Part shown: positions 43,828 through 51,043 of the stretch, piece after piece | Layout: the number at the start of each line of letters is the position of its first letter | How positions within the stretch are numbered: position 1 is the first letter of the stretch | From: CAWATZ01 sp963784995 | GTDB taxonomy: Bacteria; Planctomycetota; Planctomycetia; Gemmatales; Gemmataceae | Length of the DNA: 64,000 bases | Assembly: GCA_963784995.1 (NCBI GenBank) | Contig: CAWATZ010000003.1 | Span: forward strand, 1,736,001-1,800,000 | Direction: 5' to 3' | Translations under genes and position numbers: made by a program | Notes under the pieces: generated by a model | What the model was told of the DNA's origin: nothing | Seen by the model: the letters and a program-made list of their open reading frames with translations, nothing else | The model's database searches: none

Positions 43828-45003
43828 ATGTCCTCGCCTCTGACTCCGGAACTGCGTGACTTGCTGGCCCTGTCGCTGGTCCCCGGTCTGGGTCCGCGCC
43901 TGACCCGGGCCCTGCTGCAGCGCTTTGGCTCGGCCACCGCCGTCCGCCATGCCACGGCCGAGCAGCTCCAGCAGGTGCCGCACATCGGCGCCGAACTGGC
44001 GAGCCGGTTCGCGCGCAGTCTGGCCGGCTCGAACGTCGAGCCTGAGCTGGACCTGCTGCAACGGCACGGCGTCGAGCTGCTGCCCATCACCAGCCCCGCC
44101 TATCCGGCCCGATTGGCCACCATCTCCGACAGTCCGCCGCTGCTCTATTTCCGTGGCACCGTGACGCCCGCCGATGACCGGGCCGTGGCCCTCGTCGGCT
44201 CGCGCCGGTTCACCGCCTACGGCCGCAAGGTCACCGAACGGCTGGCCTCCGGTTTGGCCCGTGCAGGCGTCACCGTCGTGTCCGGCCTGGCACGGGGAAT
44301 CGACGGCATCGCCCACCGGGCCGCGTTGCAGGCCGGCGGCCGGACCCTCGCCGTCCTCGCCGGCGGCCTGTCGCGCATCTATCCGCCCGAACACAAGGAC
44401 CTGGCCGATGAGGTGACGCGCTCCGGGGCCCTGCTGACCGAATCCAACATGGCTCAGGAGCCGGTTGCCGGCCTGTTCCCCCAGCGGAACCGGATCATCA
44501 GCGGACTTTGCAGTGTGGTGGTCATCATCGAGGCGGCCGAGAGAAGTGGCGCACTGATCACCGCAACGCATGCCGCGGAACAGGGGCGGACGGTGATGGC
44601 CGTCCCGGGTCCGGTCGATAGTGAGGCCAGCGGCGGCTGTCACGCCTTGCTGCGCAAGGGAGCGGTGCCGTGCCGCAGCGTGGACGACATCCTGGAGGAG
44701 CTGCACGGCGTCTCGGCGGTGACCCGGCCGACACCGGCTGCCGTCCCCACGGTCCCAGAGGTTCGGGAGTCCGCACCGGTCCCCCCAGCGCCGACCCCGG
44801 TTCCCGCTCCGGCAGGGCCGCCGACCGGGTTGGACGACAACCAGAAACGCATCTGGGACTTCCTGGAAGGTGCGACCCGCTCGGTGGACGAGCTGGCCCA
44901 GCAGCTGGGGATGCCGATGGCCAAATTGAGTGCCAGCCTGACCTTGCTGGAGATGAAAAAGGTTGTCCGCCGGCTGCCGGGCAATCGCTACGAGCGCTGC
45001 TGA
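43828..45003 (+). CDS. dprA: DNA processing protein DprA
   Basis: 391 residues from the ATG at 43828; a TTG at 43804 behind AGGAG is an alternative start in the same frame. DprA loads RecA on incoming single-stranded DNA during transformation. An N-terminal helix-hairpin-helix/SAM-like part (LALSLVPGLGPRLTRALLQR, LQQVPHIGAELASRF) is followed by the Rossmann-like core: VALVGSRRFTAYGRKVTERL, VTVVSGLARGIDGIAHRAAL, GRTLAVLAGGLSRIYPPEHK, FPQRNRIISGLCSVVVIIEA and MAVPGPVDSEASGGCHALLR. A Pro/Ala linker leads to a C-terminal winged helix (KRIWDFLEGATRSVDELAQQ). Chorismate synthase follows 95 bp downstream. Confidence 0.95.
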   Translation: MSSPLTPELRDLLALSLVPGLGPRLTRALLQRFGSATAVRHATAEQLQQVPHIGAELASRFARSLAGSNVEPELDLLQRHGVELLPITSPAYPARLATISDSPPLLYFRGTVTPADDRAVALVGSRRFTAYGRKVTERLASGLARAGVTVVSGLARGIDGIAHRAALQAGGRTLAVLAGGLSRIYPPEHKDLADEVTRSGALLTESNMAQEPVAGLFPQRNRIISGLCSVVVIIEAAERSGALITATHAAEQGRTVMAVPGPVDSEASGGCHALLRKGAVPCRSVDDILEELHGVSAVTRPTPAAVPTVPEVRESAPVPPAPTPVPAPAGPPTGLDDNQKRIWDFLEGATRSVDELAQQLGMPMAKLSASLTLLEMKKVVRRLPGNRYERC

Positions 45004-45098
45004 CTTCGCTCGTCTCCGTACACCTCGGCTGACCGCGCCGCGATTCCCGGGTATGATGGAAAAGAGCCTCACGCCCGATCCTGGGAGCGGAAAGACAA

Positions 45099-46199
45099 AT
45101 GCCTGGCAACACCTTTGGCGAACTGTTCCGCGTCACCACGGCCGGCGTCAGCCACGGCCCTGGCTACCTGGCCATCATCGACGGCTGTCCGCCCGGCTTG
45201 CCGTTGAGCGTCGAGGACCTGCTGCCCGACCTGCGGCGACGCCGGCCCGGCCAGTCGCACCTCGTCACCCAGCGCAAGGAGGAAGACCTCCCCGAGATCT
45301 GGTCCGGCGTCTTCGAGGGCGTCACCGACGGCACGTCCATCGGCCTGGTTTTCCGCAACACCGACCAGCGCAGCCAGGATTACGGCGACATCAAGGACAA
45401 ATACCGGCCCGGCCATGCCGATTTCACCTTCGACGCCAAGTACGGCCGGCGCGACTACCGCGGCGGCGGCCGCTCCAGCGCCCGCGAGACCATCTGCCGG
45501 GTCGCCGCCGGGGCGGTGGCCCGCAAGCTGCTCGCCCAGCAGGGCATCCGCGTGCTGGGGTACGTCAAGCAAGTCGGCCCCATCGTCGCTAACGTTCCGG
45601 ACCCCACTGCTGTGACTCTGGAACAGGTCGAGTCCAACCCGGTGCGCTGTCCGCACCCGGAAAGCGCGGTCCGGATGGAAGAGCTGATCGAGCAGGTACG
45701 CAAGGAGCAAGACTCGATCGGCGGCATCTGCGAGCTGGTGGCGACCGGAGTGCCGGCTGGCCTGGGCGAGCCGGTCTTTGACAAGCTCAAGGCCGACCTG
45801 GGCAAGGCGCTGCTGTCGCTGCCCGCGGTCCTGGCCTTCGAGTACGGAGCCGGCTTTGCCGTGGCCGCCGCCCGGGGCAGCAGCAACAACGATCCCTTCA
45901 TTCCGCGTCCCGATCGGCCGCGGGGAATCGGCACCGCCAGCAACCGGCACGGCGGCATCCTGGGCGGCATCAGCAGCGGCGAGCCGATCGTTTGCCGGGT
46001 CGCCCTCAAGCCCACCAGCAGCCTGCCCCGGCCGCAACAGACGGTCACGCGCACCGGCCAACCAACCCAGATCAGCACCCGTGGCCGGCACGACCCCTGC
46101 CTGCTGCCCCGCTTTGTCCCGATGGGCGAGGCCATGGTCCTGCTGGTCCTGGCCGACCACTGGCTGCGCTTCCGGGCCCAGTGCGGAGATTGCGTCTGA
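45099..46199 (+). CDS. aroC: Chorismate synthase
   Basis: 366 residues, normal length. It converts EPSP to chorismate with reduced FMN, the last shikimate step. Signatures: NTFGELFRVTTAGVSHGPGY (His general acid), RRRPGQSHLVTQRKEEDLPE, GVTDGTSIGLVFRNTDQRS, RPGHADFTFDAKYGRRDYRG, GGRSSARETICRVAAGAVAR, DSIGGICELVATGVPAGLGE, NRHGGILGGISSGEPIVCRV and GRHDPCLLPRFVPMGEAM. Complete and intact. Preceded by a weak GGGAG site; on the same strand as dprA. Confidence 0.97.
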   Translation: MPGNTFGELFRVTTAGVSHGPGYLAIIDGCPPGLPLSVEDLLPDLRRRRPGQSHLVTQRKEEDLPEIWSGVFEGVTDGTSIGLVFRNTDQRSQDYGDIKDKYRPGHADFTFDAKYGRRDYRGGGRSSARETICRVAAGAVARKLLAQQGIRVLGYVKQVGPIVANVPDPTAVTLEQVESNPVRCPHPESAVRMEELIEQVRKEQDSIGGICELVATGVPAGLGEPVFDKLKADLGKALLSLPAVLAFEYGAGFAVAAARGSSNNDPFIPRPDRPRGIGTASNRHGGILGGISSGEPIVCRVALKPTSSLPRPQQTVTRTGQPTQISTRGRHDPCLLPRFVPMGEAMVLLVLADHWLRFRAQCGDCV

Positions 46200-46536
46200 G
46201 TCGAAAGGACACTTTCCCCTCTGTCAATTCCTCGCGGCCAAAACTCCATTCCCCCGTGCCGGCACAATCGTTGCCAATAACCACCTTTACCGCTCTTTTG
46301 AGATCATTTATCTGTTGACTCCTAAATTGCCCAGGTTTACCATCTATCCTCAGTCGTGGATCTTCACAATCATTCCTGGAGCAGCAGTGCCCAGATGCTG
46401 CCGGGATTGAGCCCTTTCTGGGAGAGGCCGACCGGCTTTCCCCCCAAGCGGGTTTTTCGGTTCCTTGCAGTTGTTCCGGGTGTGCAACTTCTCCTGCGGG
46501 GTTGGCGGTGTTGCTTTGTTTCTGGAGGTGAGCGCC
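46200..46536. other. Intergenic region with a candidate promoter
   Basis: About 340 bp between aroC and the TIGR03000 gene. It is AT-richer than its surroundings. TTGACT at 46315-46320 and TACCAT at 46338-46343 are the only promoter-like boxes. No gene. Confidence 0.5.
46315..46343 (+). promoter_or_regulatory. Possible sigma70 promoter of the TIGR03000 gene
   Basis: TTGACT, 17-bp spacer, TACCAT. Good -35 and spacing, weaker -10. The leader would be about 190 nt. Confidence 0.35.
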
Positions 46537-47283
46537 ATGTACAGTGTTGTGTTGCTGATGGCCTTGAGCGCGGGTGGGGACGCTCCCGCCCAGTGCTTCT
46601 GCGGTTGTTATGGACCCTCGATGTGGGGATGTCACGGTCCCTACAGCAACTGGGGTTGTGGCTGCTACGGTCACGTTTGCGGGAGCCACCGGTGTGGCTG
46701 CAGTTGTGGCTGCCGCTGTGGCTGCGGCTGCGGCTGCGGCTGCTGGGGCTGCGGTTGCAGTTGTTACGGGCCCTCGATGTGGGGCTGCCACGGGCCGTAC
46801 AGCAACTGGGGCTGTGGCTGCTATGGGTATCCTATCTGCGGTGGCTACTGCGGCGGCTGCTGGAGCTGTGGTTGCAGTTGCACTGCACCCATGAAACCCG
46901 CCGGACCTCCTCTGGCCCCCGCTCCGATGATGGAGAAGAAAATGGAGGAGAAGAAGATGGAAGAGAAGAAGGACATGAAAGAGAAGAAGAAGGAACAGGT
47001 GGAGACCGAGAACCCAGCTCCGGCGTACGCTCCGGCCACCGTCGTGGTAACTTTGCCTGCCGGCGCCAAGCTGTATTTCAACGACCGGCCCACGGCGAAA
47101 ACCACGGATCGCCGGGAGTTCGAGACGCCGCTGCTGGATCCGGGCATGAGCTACCGGTACACCCTCCGGGCCGAAGCGGTGGTGAATGGCAAGCTCCAGG
47201 TCCAGAGCAAGGTTGTCGAGGTCCGCGCCGGCAAGAAGGCCACGGTCTTCTTCACGTTCCCCACCTCGGTTGCGGGCAAGTGA
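46537..47283 (+). CDS. Cys/Gly-rich repeat protein with C-terminal TIGR03000 domain
   Basis: 248 residues from the ATG at 46537, eight nt after GGAGGTGA. A short hydrophobic start (YSVVLLMALSAGG) is followed by about 110 residues that are almost all Cys, Gly, Trp, Tyr and Ser. CYGPSMWGCHGPYSNWG occurs twice, separated by GCGCGCGCWGCGC. Then comes a charged Lys/Glu/Met helix (MEEKKMEEKKDMKEKKKEQ) and a TIGR03000 domain (about 168-245: VVVTLPAGAKLYFNDRPTAK, LLDPGMSYRYTLRAEA, VVEVRAGKKATVFFTF), a PEGA-like beta domain specific to planctomycetes. Probably a surface protein cross-linked through disulfides or bound metal; unproven. Confidence 0.85.
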   Translation: MYSVVLLMALSAGGDAPAQCFCGCYGPSMWGCHGPYSNWGCGCYGHVCGSHRCGCSCGCRCGCGCGCGCWGCGCSCYGPSMWGCHGPYSNWGCGCYGYPICGGYCGGCWSCGCSCTAPMKPAGPPLAPAPMMEKKMEEKKMEEKKDMKEKKKEQVETENPAPAYAPATVVVTLPAGAKLYFNDRPTAKTTDRREFETPLLDPGMSYRYTLRAEAVVNGKLQVQSKVVEVRAGKKATVFFTFPTSVAGK

Positions 47284-47330
47284 GTTGCTTTCTCCGTTGA
47301 ACCGCCCCGACAGTCGTGGCGGTCCCCCCG

Positions 47331-47364
47331 AGCCGCCGGGAGAACCCCGGCGGCTTCTTGTTTT
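47331..47364 (+). terminator. Intrinsic terminator of the TIGR03000 gene
   Basis: agccgccggg (47331-47340), loop agaac, cccggcggct (47346-47355), then tcttgtttt. Perfect 10-bp GC stem with a T-rich tail. Confidence 0.8.
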
Positions 47365-47483
47365 GCCCACGGAGGAGCGAGCGTGTCCGGCGAGCGGCTT
47401 CGCTTTACGCGCGATGCCAGCGGGCCGGTGCGAGGCTTCTACCGGCGGGCCGACGCCGCGTCGCTCGCCATCCTGGTGGGTAC

Positions 47484-48444
47484 TTACTCCCCGAAGAATG
47501 GAAACAGCCGGCTCAACTCTTTCTTGTCCGGTCGCCGCCCATACTCGCAAATCTCGAACACCTCGGCGTGATGGACCTTCTCGCCCTTCTCCTTGCCATA
47601 CCACTGGATCAGCGCATTCCGATACTTCTGGGCGACGGCCTGGGTCCGGCCGGCGTGGCTGGCCCGGACCTGGCGCCGCCGTTCCTCCTGTTTCTTCGGA
47701 TCGCTCGGGATCATGTCCGCCGACCCCAGCGCTCCGCCTTCGTAGAACTGCGACACCAGCGTATCGATGGCGTCCAGCTTGCTGCTCGACCACCGAGTCG
47801 ATGGACACCGCGACGTCCGGCTGGAACGGATTGGGTTTCTGGAACGAGTCGGAGTAAAAGAGGAACACCGGATTGCGTTTGAGCGGCGGCACGTCGGGAC
47901 AGAAATTGGGCACTGCCACCATGTACGCCGAGTCCTGGACGAGGACGCCGGTGTAGCGATGATCGGGGTGGTAATCGTTGGGCCGATGACTCATGACGAT
48001 GTCGGCATTCCATTCCCGGATCAGGCGGGTGATAGTGCGGCGATTCTCCAGGGTCGGCAGCAGCTCGCCGTCGTGAATGTCCAGGACTTCCGTGGCGATG
48101 CCCAGGAGGCGTGCGGCGGCCTCGACCTCGGCCTTGCGGCGGCGCGCCAGGGGGCCGCCGGCGTCGCGCCAGTGGCCGATGTCGCCGTTGGTCACGGAGA
48201 CGAACTTGACGTGGTGCCCCTTCGCCCCCCACAGGATGGCGACGCCGCCGGCCTTCAATTCGCAATCGTCCGGATGGGCCCCGAAACAGAGGATGCGCAG
48301 CTTGCCGTCGTCCGGCGGCGTTGCCGGTCGAGCAGCCGATTTCGGTTCCGGTTGCGACTGGGAGCGCGGGGCCCAGGCCCAGAGCAGCCCCAGCACGACC
48401 AGGCACGCCACCCCACCTACCACCCGAAAAGTCCCGAGTCTCAT
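47484..48444 (-). CDS. PIG-L family (LmbE-like) N-deacetylase, exported; frameshifted
   Basis: Start ATG at 48444 behind AGGAGAT. Signal-anchor (VVGGVACLVVLGLLWAWA), then the PIG-L fold: LRILCFGAHPDDCELKAGGV with the zinc-binding HPDD, FVSVTNGDIGHW, RRRKAEVEAAARLLGI, NADIVMSHRPNDYHPDHRYT with the second HPDH zinc motif. Near 47778-47790 the frame moves; the continuation KLDAIDTLVSQFYEGG, SHAGRTQAVAQKYRNALIQW and FEICEYGRRPDKKELSRLFP stops at 47484. The family removes acetyl groups from N-acetylglucosamine-type sugars. A single extra base is the simplest cause of the shift. Confidence 0.88.
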
Positions 48445-48794
48445 GGGACGATCTCCTTTTGGATTGCCACGCAAGGTGCTTGTCGAGTTGCCCATAAGCA
48501 TATGCCTGGGCCCGGCTTTGAACAGTCGGACATCCTGGCTGCTGCCGTCATCCGGTCCAGGCGCCGCGACGGCCCTGTGCCTGAACCGCACACCACCCTG
48601 AGTCGGTTCCGCACTGGGGCGCTCTGTACTGGGACGTTACCCGGCCGTCGCTGTTTCATTGCAAGCCATTGCCATATAACTGGTTAAGTCGTTCAGTGTG
48701 GCGTTTCTTCTTGTCCCGGCAGGATTGGCACCGGGCGTGCATTAAGTAAGGTGGTTTCGCCCGACAGTTTGGAGACGGCAAAGGAGGTCACACC
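48445..48794. other. Divergent promoter region of the PIG-L and hsp20 genes
   Basis: About 350 bp. The hsp20 side has a sigma54-type promoter (48726-48741). No gene. Confidence 0.5.
48726..48741 (+). promoter_or_regulatory. Sigma54-type (-24/-12) promoter of hsp20
   Basis: tggcaccgggcgtgca matches TGGCAC-N5-TTGCA with one mismatch and exact GG/GC spacing. The predicted start near 48753 gives a 40-nt leader containing AAAGGAGGTC before the ATG at 48795. No enhancer-binding protein gene lies nearby. Confidence 0.55.
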
Positions 48795-49265
48795 ATGTTT
48801 GGCCTTATGCCTTGGCGCAGGGAAAGACCTGCGGAGACCTTGCTGCCCGAAGCGCGCCCGTTCGCCTTGATGCGGCGGGAGCTGGACACGCTGTTTGACC
48901 GGTTCTTCGGCCGCTGGCCGCTGGACCTGCCCGAGATGCTGCCCTATCCAGTCGTCCTGGGCCTGAAGGTGGAGGAGAAGGAGAAGGAGGTGGTTGTCCG
49001 GGCCGAACTGCCCGGCTTTGAGCCGGCGGACCTGGACGTGGAGGTGATCGACGACGTGTTGTGGATCGCCGCCACTCGCAAACTCGCGGAGGGGAAGGAG
49101 GGTGAGAAGAAGGAGGAGCGCGTCACTGAGCTGAAACGGTACGTGACGCTGCCCCCGGGCGTGGATGCGACCAAGATTGAGGCGTTCTATCGGAACGGCA
49201 TCCTGGAGCTCCATCTGCCCCGGACTCCGGAAGCGGTCGGCCGGAAGATCGAGATCAAGACCTGA
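48795..49265 (+). CDS. hsp20: Small heat shock protein (Hsp20/alpha-crystallin)
   Basis: 156 residues; AAAGGAGGTC nine nt before the ATG. ATP-independent holdase that binds unfolding proteins in the cytoplasm. N-terminal variable arm (RRELDTLFDRFFGRWPLDL), alpha-crystallin domain from about 50 to 145 (VEEKEKEVVVRAELPGFEPA, DLDVEVIDDVLWIAATRK, LKRYVTLPPGVDATKIEAFY, NGILELHLPR). The C-terminal I/V-x-I/V motif is present as KIEIKT. A long Lys/Glu insertion (EGKEGEKKEERVTE) sits in the usual loop. The probable promoter is of sigma54 type, which is unusual for this class. Confidence 0.96.
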   Translation: MFGLMPWRRERPAETLLPEARPFALMRRELDTLFDRFFGRWPLDLPEMLPYPVVLGLKVEEKEKEVVVRAELPGFEPADLDVEVIDDVLWIAATRKLAEGKEGEKKEERVTELKRYVTLPPGVDATKIEAFYRNGILELHLPRTPEAVGRKIEIKT

Positions 49266-49484
49266 AGTCGCGCACGGGCTGAAGCACTGAAAGGGAACAG
49301 CCCGGACGCGGCCACGCCGACTGCATTGACCGTCAGGGGCCGTTCGCCCACGGGTCCTGACGGTCCCTGGAAACCCCGGGAATCCAGGGCTGGAACTCAT
49401 CGAACCCAGCTCGGGGGCGTAGTCTGGAGTTCGTGAGGATGGTGTGAACCATCCCAGCCTTGGATTCCGGGGTTGTGCCAGTGA

Positions 49485-49546
49485 CAGCAAGACCCCGCCG
49501 ACGGCCGGAAGTCCCCCCTCCGGTGTCGGCGGGGTTTGCTGTTTTT
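49485..49546. terminator. Terminator between convergent hsp20 and lipoprotein genes
   Basis: cagcaagaccccgccgac (49485-49502) pairs with gtcggcggggtttgctg (49525-49541), one bulged base, followed by ttttt on the plus strand. Confidence 0.75.
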
Positions 49547-49555
49547 CCGGGAGCG

Positions 49556-50905
49556 CTACTTCACCGAGGAAAGGTCGAACACCAGACCTTCACCCTCCTT
49601 CGAGACGCTAACCGCCGTTTTGCCGTCGGCCGAGGAACCGGCAAAGGGCGCTTCCTCTCCCGCGGAATGACCGGTCAGCGCGGCAAGGGCCTTGCGTTTC
49701 TTCCAGTCATAGATGACCAGGTCGTTCTTCGCAAGACCTGACCCTTTGGCCTTGTCGCCGCCGGGGCTGGCAAAGTAACCGGGGCCTCCTGCCAGGAAAC
49801 CCGATGCCGTGGCCCACAAATCCGACGGCAGCTCACCCAGGAGCTTGCCGGTCTCGGCGTCGTAGAAGTGCATCCTGCGGACGGAGGAGCCGAACGCCGT
49901 GGAGTCGGGCGCCACCGTGATATAGATGCCGGCGTCTTTCAACGGCTGCTTGGGGTTGTCGGATTCAGGCTTCACGGTGCGGGCCAGCTGCCTGGTGTCC
50001 AGGTCGTAGCATTCCACTTCATACTTTTCGTGGGACATGAACAGCCAGTATTCCTTGCCGCCCTTCGCGGGAAGGGCAACCTGGAAACGGTTGTCGGGGA
50101 CCTCGAAGGAGCCGGCATCCGCGTTTGCCGTGATGTCCCACTGCGTGATCTTGCCCTTGGACGCATCGAGGAACATGAAGCTGCGGCTAGTGAGGACCAC
50201 GACATTGTCGTTGCGGAAGAAACCGAAGGAAAACGACGTTGGCACTTCGCAGACCGGTTGTTTCGTATCGACGTTGAACACCTTGGCGGAAAAGAGTTCC
50301 GAGGTCAGCACGAACTTGCCCGAGGGAGAAAGCGCACATTGACCGCCCTTGAACTCCGCGATCATTTTGGGAGCGGCGGAGATGTCCCAAACTTGCGTCA
50401 TGAGTTTGTACTGCGGGGCACTGTAAGCCAGGGCGAGCCGCTTGCCGTCGCTGGACAGGTGGATGCCCGCGTCGCCGTACGGTTTTCCCGGGAGCTTGAA
50501 CCGGGCCTTCGGCTGGATCTTGGCCAGATTGGCCGAGAGGACGCCCGGCTGTTCCGGCTTGCTCGGCTCACCCGGCCCGCCTGGGGCTAACCCTGCGCCG
50601 AGTTGCGTGAGTCCTTTCATCATGAGATAATCCTCCTTGCTGGCGTGCGCCATCGGTTCGACGACCTTGCCGTCCTTGAACGAGATGCTGTAGTATTTGC
50701 CCTTGGTCTCCCAGAACAGGCGGCGAGTCCCTCCCGCTTCCATGGTCTCGGCCGGCTTGCCGAGAACCTCAGTGACCTTCTGCTCGGACATTCCCGGAGT
50801 GATGGTCGTGAACTGTTCCGGGGTGAAGTCCTTGCGGCCGCCACCGCACCCAAGGGGCGCGAAAACGAGCAGCAGCGTGACAGATGAGAGCAGTTTTCGA
50901 TCCAC
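49556..50905 (-). CDS. Lipoprotein with BamE-like N-terminal domain and beta-propeller-like body
   Basis: 449 residues from a GTG at 50905 behind GGAGAACAACC. Signal peptide with lipobox PLGC (LLSSVTLLLVFAPLGCGGG). Residues about 25-80 (FTTITPGMSEQKVTEVLGKP, RRLFWETKGKYYSISFKDGK) resemble the BamE/SmpA-type small domain. After a Pro-rich linker comes a seven-bladed propeller-like part with weak repeats: IHLSSDGKRLALAYSAPQYK, CALSPSGKFVLTSEL, VFNVDTKQPVCEVPTSFSF, DVYDLDTRQLA type strands (here CYDLDTRQLARTV), IYDWKKRKALAALTGHSAGE, GSSADGKTAVSVSKEGEGLV. Probably a periplasmic or outer-membrane scaffold; no enzyme motif. Confidence 0.82.
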   Translation of the reverse strand: MDRKLLSSVTLLLVFAPLGCGGGRKDFTPEQFTTITPGMSEQKVTEVLGKPAETMEAGGTRRLFWETKGKYYSISFKDGKVVEPMAHASKEDYLMMKGLTQLGAGLAPGGPGEPSKPEQPGVLSANLAKIQPKARFKLPGKPYGDAGIHLSSDGKRLALAYSAPQYKLMTQVWDISAAPKMIAEFKGGQCALSPSGKFVLTSELFSAKVFNVDTKQPVCEVPTSFSFGFFRNDNVVVLTSRSFMFLDASKGKITQWDITANADAGSFEVPDNRFQVALPAKGGKEYWLFMSHEKYEVECYDLDTRQLARTVKPESDNPKQPLKDAGIYITVAPDSTAFGSSVRRMHFYDAETGKLLGELPSDLWATASGFLAGGPGYFASPGGDKAKGSGLAKNDLVIYDWKKRKALAALTGHSAGEEAPFAGSSADGKTAVSVSKEGEGLVFDLSSVK

Positions 50906-51043
50906 GGTTGTTCTCCTTTTCTTTCGCGGTCGGTTCGGCGACTGTGGGCTCCAGGGCGCGACAAAGGGAAGCACGCGCTGGATCTTCTCTCTTTACGAAG
51001 GTGGAAAAGGATGGAAAAGGTTCCATTGCGCCAGAGCAAAGCG

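Noticed and set aside
46072..48591. A minus-strand frame of over 800 codons that includes the PIG-L start
   Set aside because: Only the part from 48444 to the frameshift near 47785 is PIG-L. The rest is antisense to the TIGR03000 and aroC genes.
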